From positions 62,001-126,000 of the forward strand of contig NZ_WHUF01000010.1 of assembly GCF_009380165.1 (NCBI RefSeq): a stretch of DNA of 64,000 nucleotides. The letters are read 5' to 3'. The notes below the pieces were generated by a model that was given only the letters and a program-made list of their open reading frames with translations, was not told where the DNA came from and did not search any database. Both the position numbers and the translations under genes were made by a program. Origin of the DNA: Rugamonas rivuli (GTDB taxonomy: Bacteria > Pseudomonadota > Gammaproteobacteria > Burkholderiales > Burkholderiaceae_D). Shown here in pieces: positions 42,967-52,100 of this stretch (position 1 is its first letter; each line of letters opens with the position of its first letter).

Positions 42967-43725
42967 TTACAGCATCTTCAATCCCGCCAGGATATCCCAG
43001 GCAGAGTGCTGAACAATTCCGGCGCGAATATTGCCACGCCAGTGAGCGAGCAGGCCGAGTACCAATCCATGCACCATGATCGCGATGACGGGGCCAACGC
43101 CTTCATAGGCATGTCCGATTCCAAAGATGGCCGCTTGCGCCACGATCGCGATGCCCGCATTGCCAGTGAAGGCCGTCAACTGCCTCTGAAGGTAGCCGCG
43201 AAACACGATCTCTTCACATATCCCTGCGCTCATGGACAGGCACACCCACAATGCAACGGGGACAAATCCCTCTGGTCGCGAAGGCAATATCGGGTTGGCG
43301 TCCGACGTCGCCACGACAGGATCGAAAACGCTGTGTACACCCTTGCTACAAACGTAGATCAATACCAGGGCCAGTGCGCCGAATGCGACATCGGCCGCCA
43401 GCTGTTTGGGGACGAAGCCCTTGCGATCGAGGAAATCCCAAATCGAACTGGCATAATTCTTCATGCCTTTGTAAATGGAAAATACCCACAGCCACTCTAC
43501 GCCTATCATAAAAAGGAAAACACTGATCATTTGCATCGAGCTGGCAGGCGCACTTGAATGACCACCACCACCACCACCGCTACGCGAAGCATTGAACGCT
43601 CCGGCGATGGTGATCGCCAATATGAGTGCCATCAAACCCAGGGTATGTTTGGGCGACGCCAGCAATTTATTTGAATCGTTTTTCGAGGTGTCGACGGGAG
43701 CTAAGTAATTGCTGTTGCTCTTCAT
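42967..43725 (-). CDS. CPBP family intramembrane metalloprotease
   Basis: A 252-residue membrane protein of the CPBP (CAAX protease/bacteriocin-processing, Abi) family. Several membrane helices and the catalytic motifs are present: CEEIVFRGYLQRQL (EExxxR), FGIGHAYEG and VHGLVLGLL. A Gly/Ser-rich stretch (SGGGGGGHSS) follows TM1. Family members process prenylated peptides or give immunity to bacteriocins; the substrate here is unknown. The start follows MKSNSNYLAPV. Codon use and composition are visibly less GC-rich than the backbone, and it lies inside the tRNA-Phe-bounded segment, so it is probably acquired. It is 110 nt downstream of the TetR gene. Confidence 0.87.
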   Translation of the reverse strand: MKSNSNYLAPVDTSKNDSNKLLASPKHTLGLMALILAITIAGAFNASRSGGGGGGHSSAPASSMQMISVFLFMIGVEWLWVFSIYKGMKNYASSIWDFLDRKGFVPKQLAADVAFGALALVLIYVCSKGVHSVFDPVVATSDANPILPSRPEGFVPVALWVCLSMSAGICEEIVFRGYLQRQLTAFTGNAGIAIVAQAAIFGIGHAYEGVGPVIAIMVHGLVLGLLAHWRGNIRAGIVQHSAWDILAGLKML

Positions 43726-43835
43726 ATTGGCTAAGCCTCTGCGTTGGATTAAGGTAGATCGCTTTGACGCGATCGGACTATCGTTCGGCACATCAGGTAA
43801 TGAAGTAATTTCACCAGGAAGAGCTTTACGCCTCC

Positions 43836-44378
43836 TTACTCGCTCGCGTTTCCCTGCAGCAGCGAATCAAATATATTCAAGGCATCGGTAGTGCGCCCCA
43901 GGTCACCGGTGCTCATATAGTCGAGCAGCAGACCGTCGATCACAGCGCCGCACAATGTGGCGATCGCACGGCTGTTCGGCGACCTGGGAATTCTGCTTTC
44001 AATGACGTTCAACCAGCTGACGCTGGCGTTATCCAGATATTGCGAATAAATTTCGGGCTTTCTCAATGCCAGAACCTGCACTTCATGCAGCAACCGGGCG
44101 CACCCAACATTTTTCGGGTCTGTCACCCATCCCCAAAAAACCCGTAACCCAGCGTCCTGATCTGCCTGTTCTAATAACTCGGCAAATGATCGCTGAGTGC
44201 GTGAACGCGCCTCCTCCATCACAGCGGCGATCAGTTTTTCCTTGGACTCAAAGTGGTAAATCAGTAAACGCGAACTGGTCCCAATTTCGTCGGCCAGTGG
44301 TCTTAGCGACAGTTCTGCTAGTCCGTGCTCGAGGAAATAATCCAGCGCTTTGTCGCGCAATTCATTTTTTCGACTCAT
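43836..44378 (-). CDS. TetR family regulator (island-borne)
   Basis: A 180-residue TetR protein: MSRKNELRDKALDYFLEHGL, LSLRPLADEIGTSSRLLIYH, FESKEKLIAAVMEEARSRTQ. The C-terminal half resembles the TetR_C_33-type group. It is less GC-rich than the surroundings and shares a lower-GC segment with the CPBP protease gene, which it may control. An inverted repeat (44392-44411) lies 13 bp before its start codon, indicating self-repression. Confidence 0.87.
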   Translation of the reverse strand: MSRKNELRDKALDYFLEHGLAELSLRPLADEIGTSSRLLIYHFESKEKLIAAVMEEARSRTQRSFAELLEQADQDAGLRVFWGWVTDPKNVGCARLLHEVQVLALRKPEIYSQYLDNASVSWLNVIESRIPRSPNSRAIATLCGAVIDGLLLDYMSTGDLGRTTDALNIFDSLLQGNASE

Positions 44379-44391
44379 GAAGCGAATGGTA

Positions 44392-44411
44392 CATGAAGCG
44401 AACGCTTCATG
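44392..44411. promoter_or_regulatory. operator of the island TetR gene
   Basis: CATGAAGCGAACGCTTCATG: 9-bp arms around AA. A further CATGAAGCG half-site overlaps the start codon. Confidence 0.7.
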
Positions 44412-44488
44412 CGCATCTTTTTTAAAAGAGCGATTCAATGTCCCTGGAAAGGGCGTCGAAGCTGCACGGCAAATCAAGACCGGAAATT

Positions 44489-44613
44489 GACCGGGTACGA
44501 GGATTTCCAGCACCGGAAACGAAAAACGCCGACCTGCACGGGTCGGCGTTTTCACTTTTTATTCTTGGTGGCCCGGGGCGGAATCGAACCACCGACACAA
44601 GGATTTTCAATCC
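44489..44613 (-). repeat. direct repeat, right copy
   Basis: Counterpart of 42748-42873. It runs from below the terminator into the anticodon arm of the intact tRNA-Phe. Confidence 0.8.
44521..44552 (-). terminator. tRNA-Phe terminator
   Basis: Leftward, AACGCCGACC, a 6-nt loop, GGTCGGCGTT and a T-rich tail, 14 bp after the tRNA 3' end. Confidence 0.85.
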
Positions 44614-44641
44614 TCTGCTCTACCAACTGAGCTACCAGGCC
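44566..44641 (-). tRNA. tRNA-Phe (GAA)
   Basis: A complete 76-nt cloverleaf with encoded CCA. Acceptor GGCCTGG pairs with CCGGGCC (one U-G), the D arm is AGCTCAGTTGGTAGAGC, the anticodon arm GGATTGAAAATCC has anticodon GAA, and the T arm is GGTGGTTCGATTCCGCC. It matches bacterial tRNA-Phe throughout. Confidence 0.97.
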
Positions 44642-44651
44642 AAGGGCCGCA

Positions 44652-44682
44652 ATTATAGCAGACGCCCCCCAGGGTTTGGCAA
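44652..44682 (-). promoter_or_regulatory. tRNA-Phe promoter
   Basis: A perfect -10 TATAAT (44652-44657) ends 10 bp before the tRNA 5' end; TTGCCA stands at -35 with a 19-bp spacer. Confidence 0.7.
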
Positions 44683-44701
44683 GGGGACGGTGCAACTTTT
44701 A

Positions 44702-44728
44702 TTGACAGTAACAATGTCGGGGTATAAA
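44702..44728 (+). promoter_or_regulatory. possible promoter of the M20 peptidase
   Basis: TTGACA and TATAAA with a short 15-bp spacer, 35 bp before the start codon. Confidence 0.4.
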
Positions 44729-44763
44729 TTTAGTCGCTTTGGCATGACCTCGATAGGGACACT

Positions 44764-46164
44764 ATGAAGCGGGCGACTTGGTTGGTGGCGGGATGGGCGG
44801 TGGCGGGCGCGGTGCACGGCGCGGAACTGACGCCGGTGCAAAAGCAGATGCGCGAGATTTACCAGGAACTGGTGGAAACCAACACCACCAACTCCACCGG
44901 CTCCTGTACGGTGGCGGCCAACAAGATGGCCAAGCGCCTCAAAGCCGCCGGCTACAAGGACGCCGACCTGCACCTGATCGTGCCGCCCGGCGGCCCGACC
45001 AAGGGCAACCTGGTGGCGCGTATCAAGGGCGACGGCAGCAAGAAGCCGCTGCTGCTGCTGGCCCACATCGACGTGGTCGAAGCCAACCGCGCCGACTGGG
45101 TGCGCGATCCGTTCAAGCTGATCGAGGAAGACGGCATGTTCTACGCGCGCGGCTCGTCCGACGACAAGGCCATGGCCGCCTCCTTCGTCGCCAATATGAT
45201 CCGCTACAAAAAAGAAAAGCTGGCGCCGAAACGCGACGTCGTCATGGCGCTGACCTGTGACGAGGAAATGGTGCCCAGCAAATTCGACGGCGCCGAGTAC
45301 CTGTTCAACCACCACCGCGCCCTGATCGACGCCGAGATCGCGCTCAACGAAGGCGGCAGCGGCCTGCTGGACAAGGACGGCAAGCCGGTACGCCACGGCA
45401 TCCAGGCCGGCGAAAAAATCTACCAGACCTTCCAGCTTGAAGTGACCAACCCCGGCGGCCACAGCTCCGCGCCGTATCGCGACAACGCCATCTACCACCT
45501 GGCCGAAGGCTTGTCGCGCCTGGGGCAGTTCGCCTTCCCGTTCAAGCTGTCGCCGGTCACGCGCGCCTACTACGAGCGCATGGCGGCGGTGGAGAAGGGC
45601 CAGGTGGCCGCCGACATGAAGGCCATCCTCAGCGATCCACCCGATGCGGCCGCGCTGGAGCGCCTGTACGCGGTCAGCCCGGTGCACAACTCCACGGTGC
45701 GCACCACCTGCGTGGCGACCAAGGTCGATGCCGGCCACGCCGACAACGCGCTGCCGCAGCGCGCGCGGGCCACGGTCAATTGCCGCATCCTGCCGGACGA
45801 GCAGGTCGATGAAGTGCAGGCGACGCTGCAGCGCGTGGTGGCCGACGACAAGATCAAGATCACCCGCATCGGCGAAGGCCTGAGCGCGCCGATGCCGCCG
45901 TTGACGCCGGCGCTGATGAAGGCGGTGGAAGAGATCAGCAACGATATGTGGCCGGGCGTGCCGGTGATTCCGACCATGTCGACCGGCGGCACCGATGGCC
46001 GTTTCCTCAACAGCGGCGGCATCTGGACCTACGGCATCAGCGGCATGTTCGCCGGCCCGGAAGGCAGCGGCGCGCATGGCTTGAATGAGCATATCCGCGT
46101 CAAGTCGCTGTACGACGGCCAGGAATACCTGTACCGCCTCGGCAAGCGGCTGGCCACGGAATAG
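44764..46164 (+). CDS. exported M20 family metallopeptidase
   Basis: A 466-residue zinc peptidase with a signal peptide (cleavage near AVHGAE, 20). Metal and catalytic motifs are intact: HIDVV (His101, Asp103), the bridging Asp in RGSSDDKA, CDEE, NEGG and the terminal HGLNEH. The dimerisation lid shows NPGGHSSAPYRDNAIY. It should remove residues from peptides in the periplasm. A GGGACACT sequence precedes the ATG, so the ribosome site is weak. It stands alone between tRNA-Phe and the convergent amylase gene. Confidence 0.92.
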   Translation: MKRATWLVAGWAVAGAVHGAELTPVQKQMREIYQELVETNTTNSTGSCTVAANKMAKRLKAAGYKDADLHLIVPPGGPTKGNLVARIKGDGSKKPLLLLAHIDVVEANRADWVRDPFKLIEEDGMFYARGSSDDKAMAASFVANMIRYKKEKLAPKRDVVMALTCDEEMVPSKFDGAEYLFNHHRALIDAEIALNEGGSGLLDKDGKPVRHGIQAGEKIYQTFQLEVTNPGGHSSAPYRDNAIYHLAEGLSRLGQFAFPFKLSPVTRAYYERMAAVEKGQVAADMKAILSDPPDAAALERLYAVSPVHNSTVRTTCVATKVDAGHADNALPQRARATVNCRILPDEQVDEVQATLQRVVADDKIKITRIGEGLSAPMPPLTPALMKAVEEISNDMWPGVPVIPTMSTGGTDGRFLNSGGIWTYGISGMFAGPEGSGAHGLNEHIRVKSLYDGQEYLYRLGKRLATE

Positions 46165-46183
46165 TGCAGCTTAAAGCCGGGCC

Positions 46184-47503
46184 TTACTCCGGCACGATGA
46201 TGCGCCAGCGCCAGGGCTTGAGCACGGCCTGGCCTTCATCGCCGGCCAGCTTGTACTTCTGCAGCGTGGCGGTCGGGTTGACGATCACGCGCACGGTGTT
46301 CTTGCCCTGCTGGCGCTTGAAGGCAAACAGCTGCTCGTTGCCGACATCGAGCAGCTGCACCGCGCCCCCGCTGGCGCCGTTCCACAGCGCCGGGTTTTCC
46401 TTCTTCAGCTGATTCAGGCCGGCGTAGAAGCCTTCCAGCTCGTAGCTCTTCCAGTCGATCGGATCTTTTTCGAAGAACTCCAGCTTCTTCTCCAGCCGCG
46501 CTTCCTGGCCGTTGTAGATCAGCGGGATGCCGGGCAGGGTGTAGCTCAGCACCGCCATCGCGCCGTAGGCCGGGCCGTACAAGTCCTTGTCCGTGCCCTG
46601 CCAGGAATTGAGGTCGTGGTTGTTGGTGAACTGCAGGCGGTAGGCGTCGCGCGGATAGGCTTTCGGCGGATTGGCCAGATAGCCTTTCAATTCAGCCGCG
46701 CCGGCCTGGCCCTTGGCGATTTTTTTCATGATCTCGCTCAGCGGCCAGTCGTAGCTGGCGTCGAAGGCTTTGTCGTGCAGCGCCGGCTCGTTCCACTCGG
46801 CCAGCATGAACACCGGCTTGATCTTGTCGAGCTGCGCGCGCGCCTGGTTCCAGAATTCGGTCGGCACCAGGCCGGCGGCGTCGCAGCGGAAGCCGTCGAT
46901 GCCGGCCTCGCGCACCCAGTACGCCATCGCGTCCGTCATGCCCTTCCACAGTTCCTTGTTGCCGTAATCGAGGCCGATCACGTCGGTCCATTCCTCCATC
47001 TCGCCTGCTTCGTTCTTGAAGGTGACGGAGTGGATTTCGCCCTTGTCGTTCTTCTTGTACCAGTCCGGATGCTGGGTGGCCCACGGATGGTCCCAGGCCG
47101 TGTGGTTACCCACCCAGTCCAGGATCACATGCATGCCCAGCGCGTGCGCCTGCTTCACCAGCTTGCGCAGGTCGTCCATGCTGCCGTAGTCCGGATTGAC
47201 GGCGCTGTAGTCCTGCACCGCGTAGTAGCTGCCCAGCGTGCCCTTGTGGTTCTTCTTCCCGATCGGATGCACCGGCATCAGCCACACGATGTCCACGCCC
47301 ATCTGCTTCAGGCGCGGCAGGGTGGCGGCGAAGGCGTTCAGCGTGCCCTCCTTGCTGTACTGGCGCAGGTTCACTTCGTAGATATTCGAACTGCGGGTCC
47401 AGGCCGGGTGCTTCACCGAGCCGGTTTCGGCATGGGCCGCGAGCGGCGCAAACAATGACGCGGACAACGCGGCCAGCGGCAGCAGGGTGGCAAGCTTTTT
47501 CAT
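46184..47503 (-). CDS. exported alpha-amylase family glycoside hydrolase (GH13)
   Basis: A 439-residue GH13 enzyme with a signal peptide (cleavage near AAHAET). All four conserved regions are present: DWVGNH (129-134), GFRCDAAG with nucleophile Asp208, AEWNEP with acid Glu236, and FTNNHD (292-297). The barrel plus a short C-terminal beta domain is complete. It should hydrolyse alpha-1,4-glucans in the periplasm and could work downstream of the pullulanase encoded elsewhere in the window. It begins 9 nt after the S9 peptidase gene and is probably cotranscribed with it. Confidence 0.92.
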   Translation of the reverse strand: MKKLATLLPLAALSASLFAPLAAHAETGSVKHPAWTRSSNIYEVNLRQYSKEGTLNAFAATLPRLKQMGVDIVWLMPVHPIGKKNHKGTLGSYYAVQDYSAVNPDYGSMDDLRKLVKQAHALGMHVILDWVGNHTAWDHPWATQHPDWYKKNDKGEIHSVTFKNEAGEMEEWTDVIGLDYGNKELWKGMTDAMAYWVREAGIDGFRCDAAGLVPTEFWNQARAQLDKIKPVFMLAEWNEPALHDKAFDASYDWPLSEIMKKIAKGQAGAAELKGYLANPPKAYPRDAYRLQFTNNHDLNSWQGTDKDLYGPAYGAMAVLSYTLPGIPLIYNGQEARLEKKLEFFEKDPIDWKSYELEGFYAGLNQLKKENPALWNGASGGAVQLLDVGNEQLFAFKRQQGKNTVRVIVNPTATLQKYKLAGDEGQAVLKPWRWRIIVPE

Positions 47504-47512
47504 GGGTCTCCT

Positions 47513-49888
47513 TTATTGTTTCAGCGTCCGTTCGAACAGCTGATAGATGCGGCGGTATTCATCGTACCAGCTCTCCGGGTGGACGAAGCCGTGACGCTCC
47601 AGCGGATACGGCGCCAGTTCCCAGTTGTCTTTCTTCAGTTCGATGAAGCGCTGGGCCATGCGCACCGAGTCCTGGAAGAAGACGTTATCGTCGATCATGC
47701 CGTGGGCGATCAGCAGGTTGCCTTGCAGCTTGTCGGCGTATTCGATCGGCGACGAGATCTTGTACGCTTCCGGGTCCAGCTCCGGCGTGTTGAGGATGTT
47801 GGCGGTGTACTCGTGGTTGTAGGTGGTCCAGTCGGTGACGGGGCGCAGCGCGGCGCCGGACTTGAACTGCTCCGGTGCGCGCAGCAGCGCCATGAAGGTC
47901 ATGAAGCCGCCGTAGCTGCCGCCGTAGATGCCGACGTTCCTGGCGTCGCCCTGCTGGTTGGCCACCATCCAGTTCAAGCCGTCGACGTAGTCTTCCAGTT
48001 CCGGATGGCCCATCTGGCGGTAGATGGCGGTGCGCCAGTTGCGGCCGTAGCCGAGCGAGGCGCGGTAGTCCATGTCCAGCACGATGTAGCCTTTTTCGAC
48101 CAGCAGGTTGTGGAACATCTGCTCGCGGAAGTAGACCGGATAACGCTTGCTGACGTTTTGCAGATAGCCGGCGCCGTGCACGAACATCACCACCGGATAT
48201 TTTTTGCCCGCTTCCAGCGTGGCCGGGCGATACAGCTTGGCCCATACCGGATCTGCGCCGTGGGTGGACGGCACGGCGACGATCTGCGGCGCGATCCACT
48301 CGCGCGCCTTGAAGGCGGCGCTGCGGGTGTCGGTCAGCTGGGTGGCGGCGCCGCCGCTGCTGGCGACGGTGGCGATCTGGGTCGGCATGTAGGAAGTCGA
48401 GTAGCGCACCAGCAGCTTGCGGCCGTCCGGCGACAGCGCGAAGCTTTCCACGCCGCCCAGCGAGGTCAGCTCGCGCACGGCGCCGTCCTTGGCCGACGTC
48501 GAGCACACCTCGTAGGTGCCCGGCAGCTTGGGATTGCACAGGAAGTAGGCGGTGCTGCCGTCGGCGTTCCATTCGATGTCGCTGGCTTCCCACTTGCCCG
48601 AGGTCAGGGCGCGCGCCTTGCCGTCGGCCGTCTGCAGGTAGATGTGAGCGTAGCCGCTTTCCTCCGACTGGTACCACAGCGTGCGGTTGTCCGGCTGCCA
48701 GCCAAAGTCGTTGCCGCGGTTGTTGACCCAGGCGGCGTCGCTCAGGCGGTGCAGCGGTTGCAGTTTGGCGGCGGCCAGGTCGACGCCGGCGATCCAGCGG
48801 TCCTTGTTGTCGATCGCCTGCACCATCACGGCTGCTTGCGCGCCGTTGTCGGTCCAGCGTATCGATTCTTCGCGGCTTTCGAAGCGCACGCCCCGGTTGC
48901 CTTTGAGCGCATCGAGCTTGCGCGCGGCGCGCAGCTCGGCCAGTGGATCGACGCCGATGCCGGGCAGGGTGTCGAACGAGATGTCGGTCACTTTGCGGGT
49001 AGCCAGTTCAACCAGTTTCAGTTGCTGCGCCTGCGGGCCGGTGTCGCTGACGCGCTTGCGTTCGTCGTCGCTTTCTTCGTAGCCCGATTCGGTCACGTAC
49101 TTGGGCATCTTGCCGACGCGGCGCTTGTCGCCGTCCTTGGCGCTGGCGATCACCAGCAGGTAGCGGCCGTCCGGCGACAGCGAGCTGGCGTCGATGACGA
49201 GTTTTTCGCCGAGGTAGACCGGCAGCGGCGCGCGGGTGGCGTCGGCGCTGCGTTCGGCGTTGCGGCGGTCGCGGGTGGCATCCTTTTCTTCCTTCAGCCG
49301 CGCCAGCGTGGACAGCAGGCGCAGTTGCAGGTCGCGGCGGCTGTCGGCGTCCGGTGCGGCGTCGGGATCCTTGGCGGTGCGCAGCAGCGCGACCGGCGAC
49401 ACCAGGCGCTCGGCGCGGCTCCAGCTGAACCAGTCGCTGCCGACGCGGAACTGCACGTGGGCGCCGTCGGCCGAGTATTGCGGGTCGGCGGCCGGCGTGG
49501 TGCCGCGCAGGATTTGCGTCAGCGCGCCGGTCTTCAGGTCGCGCTCAAACAGGTCGCCGTTGCGCAGCAGGATGGCGCGCGTGTGGTCGCGGTTGTAGAT
49601 CGGTGCGGCGGTGTCGAGGTTGGCCAGCTGTTTATCATCGACTTGTTTGGCGGCGGCGCCGGCGATCTGGAAGGTGTCGCGCAGCGGCGAGCCGGCGCGT
49701 TTTTGCTTGAAGTAGATCTGGCGGCTGTCCCAGCCCCACCATGCCGCTTCAACCGGATTGCCGATCCAGTCGGGGTTGGCCATCGCCTGGTCCAGCGTGA
49801 TCGGGGTTGCGGTGGTAGCAGCGGCGCCGGCATTGGCGGCGAACGAGCCGGCCATGGCGGCGGCTAAAAAAGGCAAGACAAAACGCAT
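47513..49888 (-). CDS. S9 family peptidase (DPP-IV/prolyl-oligopeptidase type)
   Basis: A 791-residue exported serine peptidase. Signal peptide MRFVLPFLAAAMAGSFAANA, an N-terminal beta-propeller with WD40-like PD40 repeats (SPDGRYLLV, SPDGRKLLVRYS), and a C-terminal alpha/beta hydrolase domain: GGSYGGFM with the nucleophile Ser (about 655), the Asp in HGMIDDNV and the His in ERHGFVHPES. A Lys/Glu/Arg-rich insertion (RLKEEKDATRDRRNAERSAD) lies in the propeller. It probably releases dipeptides from peptide N-termini in the periplasm. It lies downstream of the ACS transporter gene by about 110 nt and upstream of the amylase. Confidence 0.93.
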   Translation of the reverse strand: MRFVLPFLAAAMAGSFAANAGAAATTATPITLDQAMANPDWIGNPVEAAWWGWDSRQIYFKQKRAGSPLRDTFQIAGAAAKQVDDKQLANLDTAAPIYNRDHTRAILLRNGDLFERDLKTGALTQILRGTTPAADPQYSADGAHVQFRVGSDWFSWSRAERLVSPVALLRTAKDPDAAPDADSRRDLQLRLLSTLARLKEEKDATRDRRNAERSADATRAPLPVYLGEKLVIDASSLSPDGRYLLVIASAKDGDKRRVGKMPKYVTESGYEESDDERKRVSDTGPQAQQLKLVELATRKVTDISFDTLPGIGVDPLAELRAARKLDALKGNRGVRFESREESIRWTDNGAQAAVMVQAIDNKDRWIAGVDLAAAKLQPLHRLSDAAWVNNRGNDFGWQPDNRTLWYQSEESGYAHIYLQTADGKARALTSGKWEASDIEWNADGSTAYFLCNPKLPGTYEVCSTSAKDGAVRELTSLGGVESFALSPDGRKLLVRYSTSYMPTQIATVASSGGAATQLTDTRSAAFKAREWIAPQIVAVPSTHGADPVWAKLYRPATLEAGKKYPVVMFVHGAGYLQNVSKRYPVYFREQMFHNLLVEKGYIVLDMDYRASLGYGRNWRTAIYRQMGHPELEDYVDGLNWMVANQQGDARNVGIYGGSYGGFMTFMALLRAPEQFKSGAALRPVTDWTTYNHEYTANILNTPELDPEAYKISSPIEYADKLQGNLLIAHGMIDDNVFFQDSVRMAQRFIELKKDNWELAPYPLERHGFVHPESWYDEYRRIYQLFERTLKQ

Positions 49889-49997
49889 CGGTAGTTTCGC
49901 TTTGAGGTTGGGTGAACAGGGGCGCCGGATCGCAGCGCGTTTCGGATTCTAGCCCAAGCTCCAGCGAACTGTAATGCTTATATGTTCAGTTGCGTCT

Positions 49998-51356
49998 TCA
50001 GTTGCGGGCCATCTTGTCGGTGCGGCCATGGCGCGCATCGGGGCCGCCGTGGCGCGGCGACAGCCGCAAGGCCAGCAGCAGGATGGCGCCGGCCGCCAGG
50101 TACATGGCGATCAGCACGGCCAGCATGGCGGCGTTGCCGCCCCAGGCCTGGGTGCGCGCGCCCAGCGCGGGACCGAAGGCGCCGCCCAGCATGCCGCAGC
50201 TGACCACCAGCGCGATGCCGGCCGCCGCGCGCCGGCGCGACAGCAGGTCGGTGACGATGGCGACCAGCAGCGGCGCCGCCGAGGCGATGCCCAGCGATGC
50301 CAGCGCCAGCCCGGCCAGCGACCACGCCAGGCCGTCGTTGGCGGCGATGGCCAGGGCCAGGCCGCCGGCCGCCAGCACCATGCAGGCGATGAAGTGGCCG
50401 CGCCGTTCGCGCCGCCGGTCCGAATCGTAGCCGATGGCGATCATGCCGACCACGCCCGCCAAGTTGGGCAGGGCGGCCAGCAGGCCAGGCTGCATATGGC
50501 TTGCTTCGCTCCAGCGCTGCACCAGCGCCGGCGCCCACGAGGCCAGCGCGTAGCTGGCGCCGGTCAGCAGCAGGTTGGCGGCGGCCAACAGGCACAGGGC
50601 GCGGTCGCGCAGCAGCGCGACGATGACGGCGGCGTCCGACGGCGGCTCGGCGTCGTCCGGCGCCGGCTGGCGCGTCGGCGCGGCGGCCTGCAGCAGCGCC
50701 TCGTCGCGCTCCAGGTCCTGCTCCACCATCAGCTGTTCGAACGGCGACAGCCAGTGGGCGTCGTCGGGGCGGTTGTCCAGGTACAGCCAGGCGATCGCGC
50801 CCAGCAGCACGGCCGGCAAGCCTTGCGTCAGCAGCAGCCATTGCCAGCCTTGCAGGCCGCTGTCGCCGTTCAGGTAAGTCAGCGTGGCGTCGCACAGCGG
50901 CGCGGCGGCGACGTTGGCCAGCAGCGCGGCCGAGGCGAACACGGCGAACACGCGCGCGCGGCGCGGCGCCGGGTACCACCACGTCAGGTAGAGGATCGCG
51001 CCGGGGAAGAAGCCCGCTTCCAGCGCGCCCAGCACGAAGCGCAGCAGGTAGAACATGGTGGGCGTGCGGACGAAGGCGGCGGCGGCCGAGGCCAGGCCCC
51101 AGCCCAGCATCAGCCATAGCAGCGTCTTGCGGGCGCCGGCTTTTTCCAGCAGCAGGTTGGCGGGCAGCTCGAACAGGCAGTAGCCGATGAAGAACAGGGC
51201 GGCGCCCCAGGCGTAGACGGGGTCGCCGAAGGACAGGCTGTCCTGCATCTGCCGTTGCGCGTAGCCGAGGTTGATGCGGTCCAGGCAGGCGACCGCGTAG
51301 CACAGCACCAGCAGCGGCAGCAGACGCCAGCTGATCTTGCGGTAAATGGCGTCCAT
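49998..51356 (-). CDS. MFS transporter, ACS (anion:cation symporter) family
   Basis: A 452-residue, twelve-helix MFS protein: MDAIYRKISWRLLPLLVLCY, LDRINLGYAQ, FFIGYCLFELPANLLLEKAG, FVLGALEAGFFPGAILYLTW, typical of carboxylate/sugar-acid symporters (TtuB, GudP and ExuT relatives). The substrate may be a sugar acid or aromatic acid. The start is uncertain: ATG at 51404 is also in frame, but the predicted promoter at 51412-51440 would make it leaderless, so the family-conserved MDAIYRK start is preferred. No strong ribosome site is seen for either. The gene precedes the S9 peptidase by 109 nt. Confidence 0.88.
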   Translation of the reverse strand: MDAIYRKISWRLLPLLVLCYAVACLDRINLGYAQRQMQDSLSFGDPVYAWGAALFFIGYCLFELPANLLLEKAGARKTLLWLMLGWGLASAAAAFVRTPTMFYLLRFVLGALEAGFFPGAILYLTWWYPAPRRARVFAVFASAALLANVAAAPLCDATLTYLNGDSGLQGWQWLLLTQGLPAVLLGAIAWLYLDNRPDDAHWLSPFEQLMVEQDLERDEALLQAAAPTRQPAPDDAEPPSDAAVIVALLRDRALCLLAAANLLLTGASYALASWAPALVQRWSEASHMQPGLLAALPNLAGVVGMIAIGYDSDRRRERRGHFIACMVLAAGGLALAIAANDGLAWSLAGLALASLGIASAAPLLVAIVTDLLSRRRAAAGIALVVSCGMLGGAFGPALGARTQAWGGNAAMLAVLIAMYLAAGAILLLALRLSPRHGGPDARHGRTDKMARN

Positions 51357-51411
51357 GCCGGCGGCGCCGCGGAGGTGCAGGACGGTGGCGGAATGGGTCT
51401 GCATGCAGACG

Positions 51412-51440
51412 ATATTATCCGCACGATATTGCTTAGGCAA
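51412..51440 (-). promoter_or_regulatory. promoter of the ACS transporter
   Basis: Leftward TTGCCT, 17-bp spacer, TAATAT. Confidence 0.5.
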
Positions 51441-51527
51441 GCTTTAGCAAGGTGCGGCGGAACTCAAAACAACAGTGCGCGGCGCCCTCGTGCGGCGCGC
51501 TTGCGCCAGATCAGCGCGGGGGCGGCG

Positions 51528-52100
51528 TCAGGCCGCTGCCGCGCCGGAGTCCATGCCGTAGATGCGGGTGCGGCGCGGGCGCAGTTCCGGCTGGGTGGCG
51601 GCGCCGTTGTCTTCCTGCGCCAGGAACTGGCTGCCGATCTCGAACCATTCTTCGCTGGAGATCACCTTTTGCGCCAGCGGCAGCAGTTCCTGTTCTTCCT
51701 TGTCGAGCCGCTTGAGCAGGTTCTGGCAATACAGGTCCACCGTGCGGCACAGGAACTTGCCTTGCGAAGCGCTGCGGCGCATGGCGCGGCGCAGGCATTT
51801 GTGCACCGCGTTGAGCATGGCGCCGCCGAGCCGGCTCAGCGATTCGAGGTCGTTCAGCAGCGCGCCGCAGTTGGCGTCCGCCGCGCGCACGGCCGGCATC
51901 AGGCAAGCCTCGACCTTGCGCTGGTGGCGCGTTTCGGCGAAGGTGGTCAGTTCCTTGAGCTGGGATTCGATGAACACAGGATCGATTTCCTGCGGGCGGC
52001 GCGCGATCGACTGCACATATTGCAGCAGGCGCGCGATGAAGTGGCGTTCTTTTTTTTGTTCGATAGACAGTGTCAATAAGACATAGGTGGCAGTAAGCAT
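51528..52100 (-). CDS. hemerythrin-like helical protein with missing ligands
   Basis: A 190-residue all-helical protein with the layout of a hemerythrin HHE domain: HFIARLLQYV near the N-terminus, FAETRHQRKVEACLMPAVRA where HHxxE..LFP is usual, and LLKRLDKEEQELLPLAQKVI where HxxxEExxLFP is usual. At least two of the expected His ligands are Arg and Asp, so oxygen or di-iron binding is doubtful. The C-terminal tail (QPELRPRRTRIYGMDSGAAA) is disordered. Perhaps a structural or regulatory derivative; I do not know its role. Confidence 0.72.
   Translation of the reverse strand: MLTATYVLLTLSIEQKKERHFIARLLQYVQSIARRPQEIDPVFIESQLKELTTFAETRHQRKVEACLMPAVRAADANCGALLNDLESLSRLGGAMLNAVHKCLRRAMRRSASQGKFLCRTVDLYCQNLLKRLDKEEQELLPLAQKVISSEEWFEIGSQFLAQEDNGAATQPELRPRRTRIYGMDSGAAAA

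Noticed and set aside
42748..44641. A prophage or integrative element with its own integrase
   Set aside because: No integrase, relaxase or phage gene lies between the repeats, only a CPBP protease and a TetR gene, so only a scar or mini-island can be claimed.
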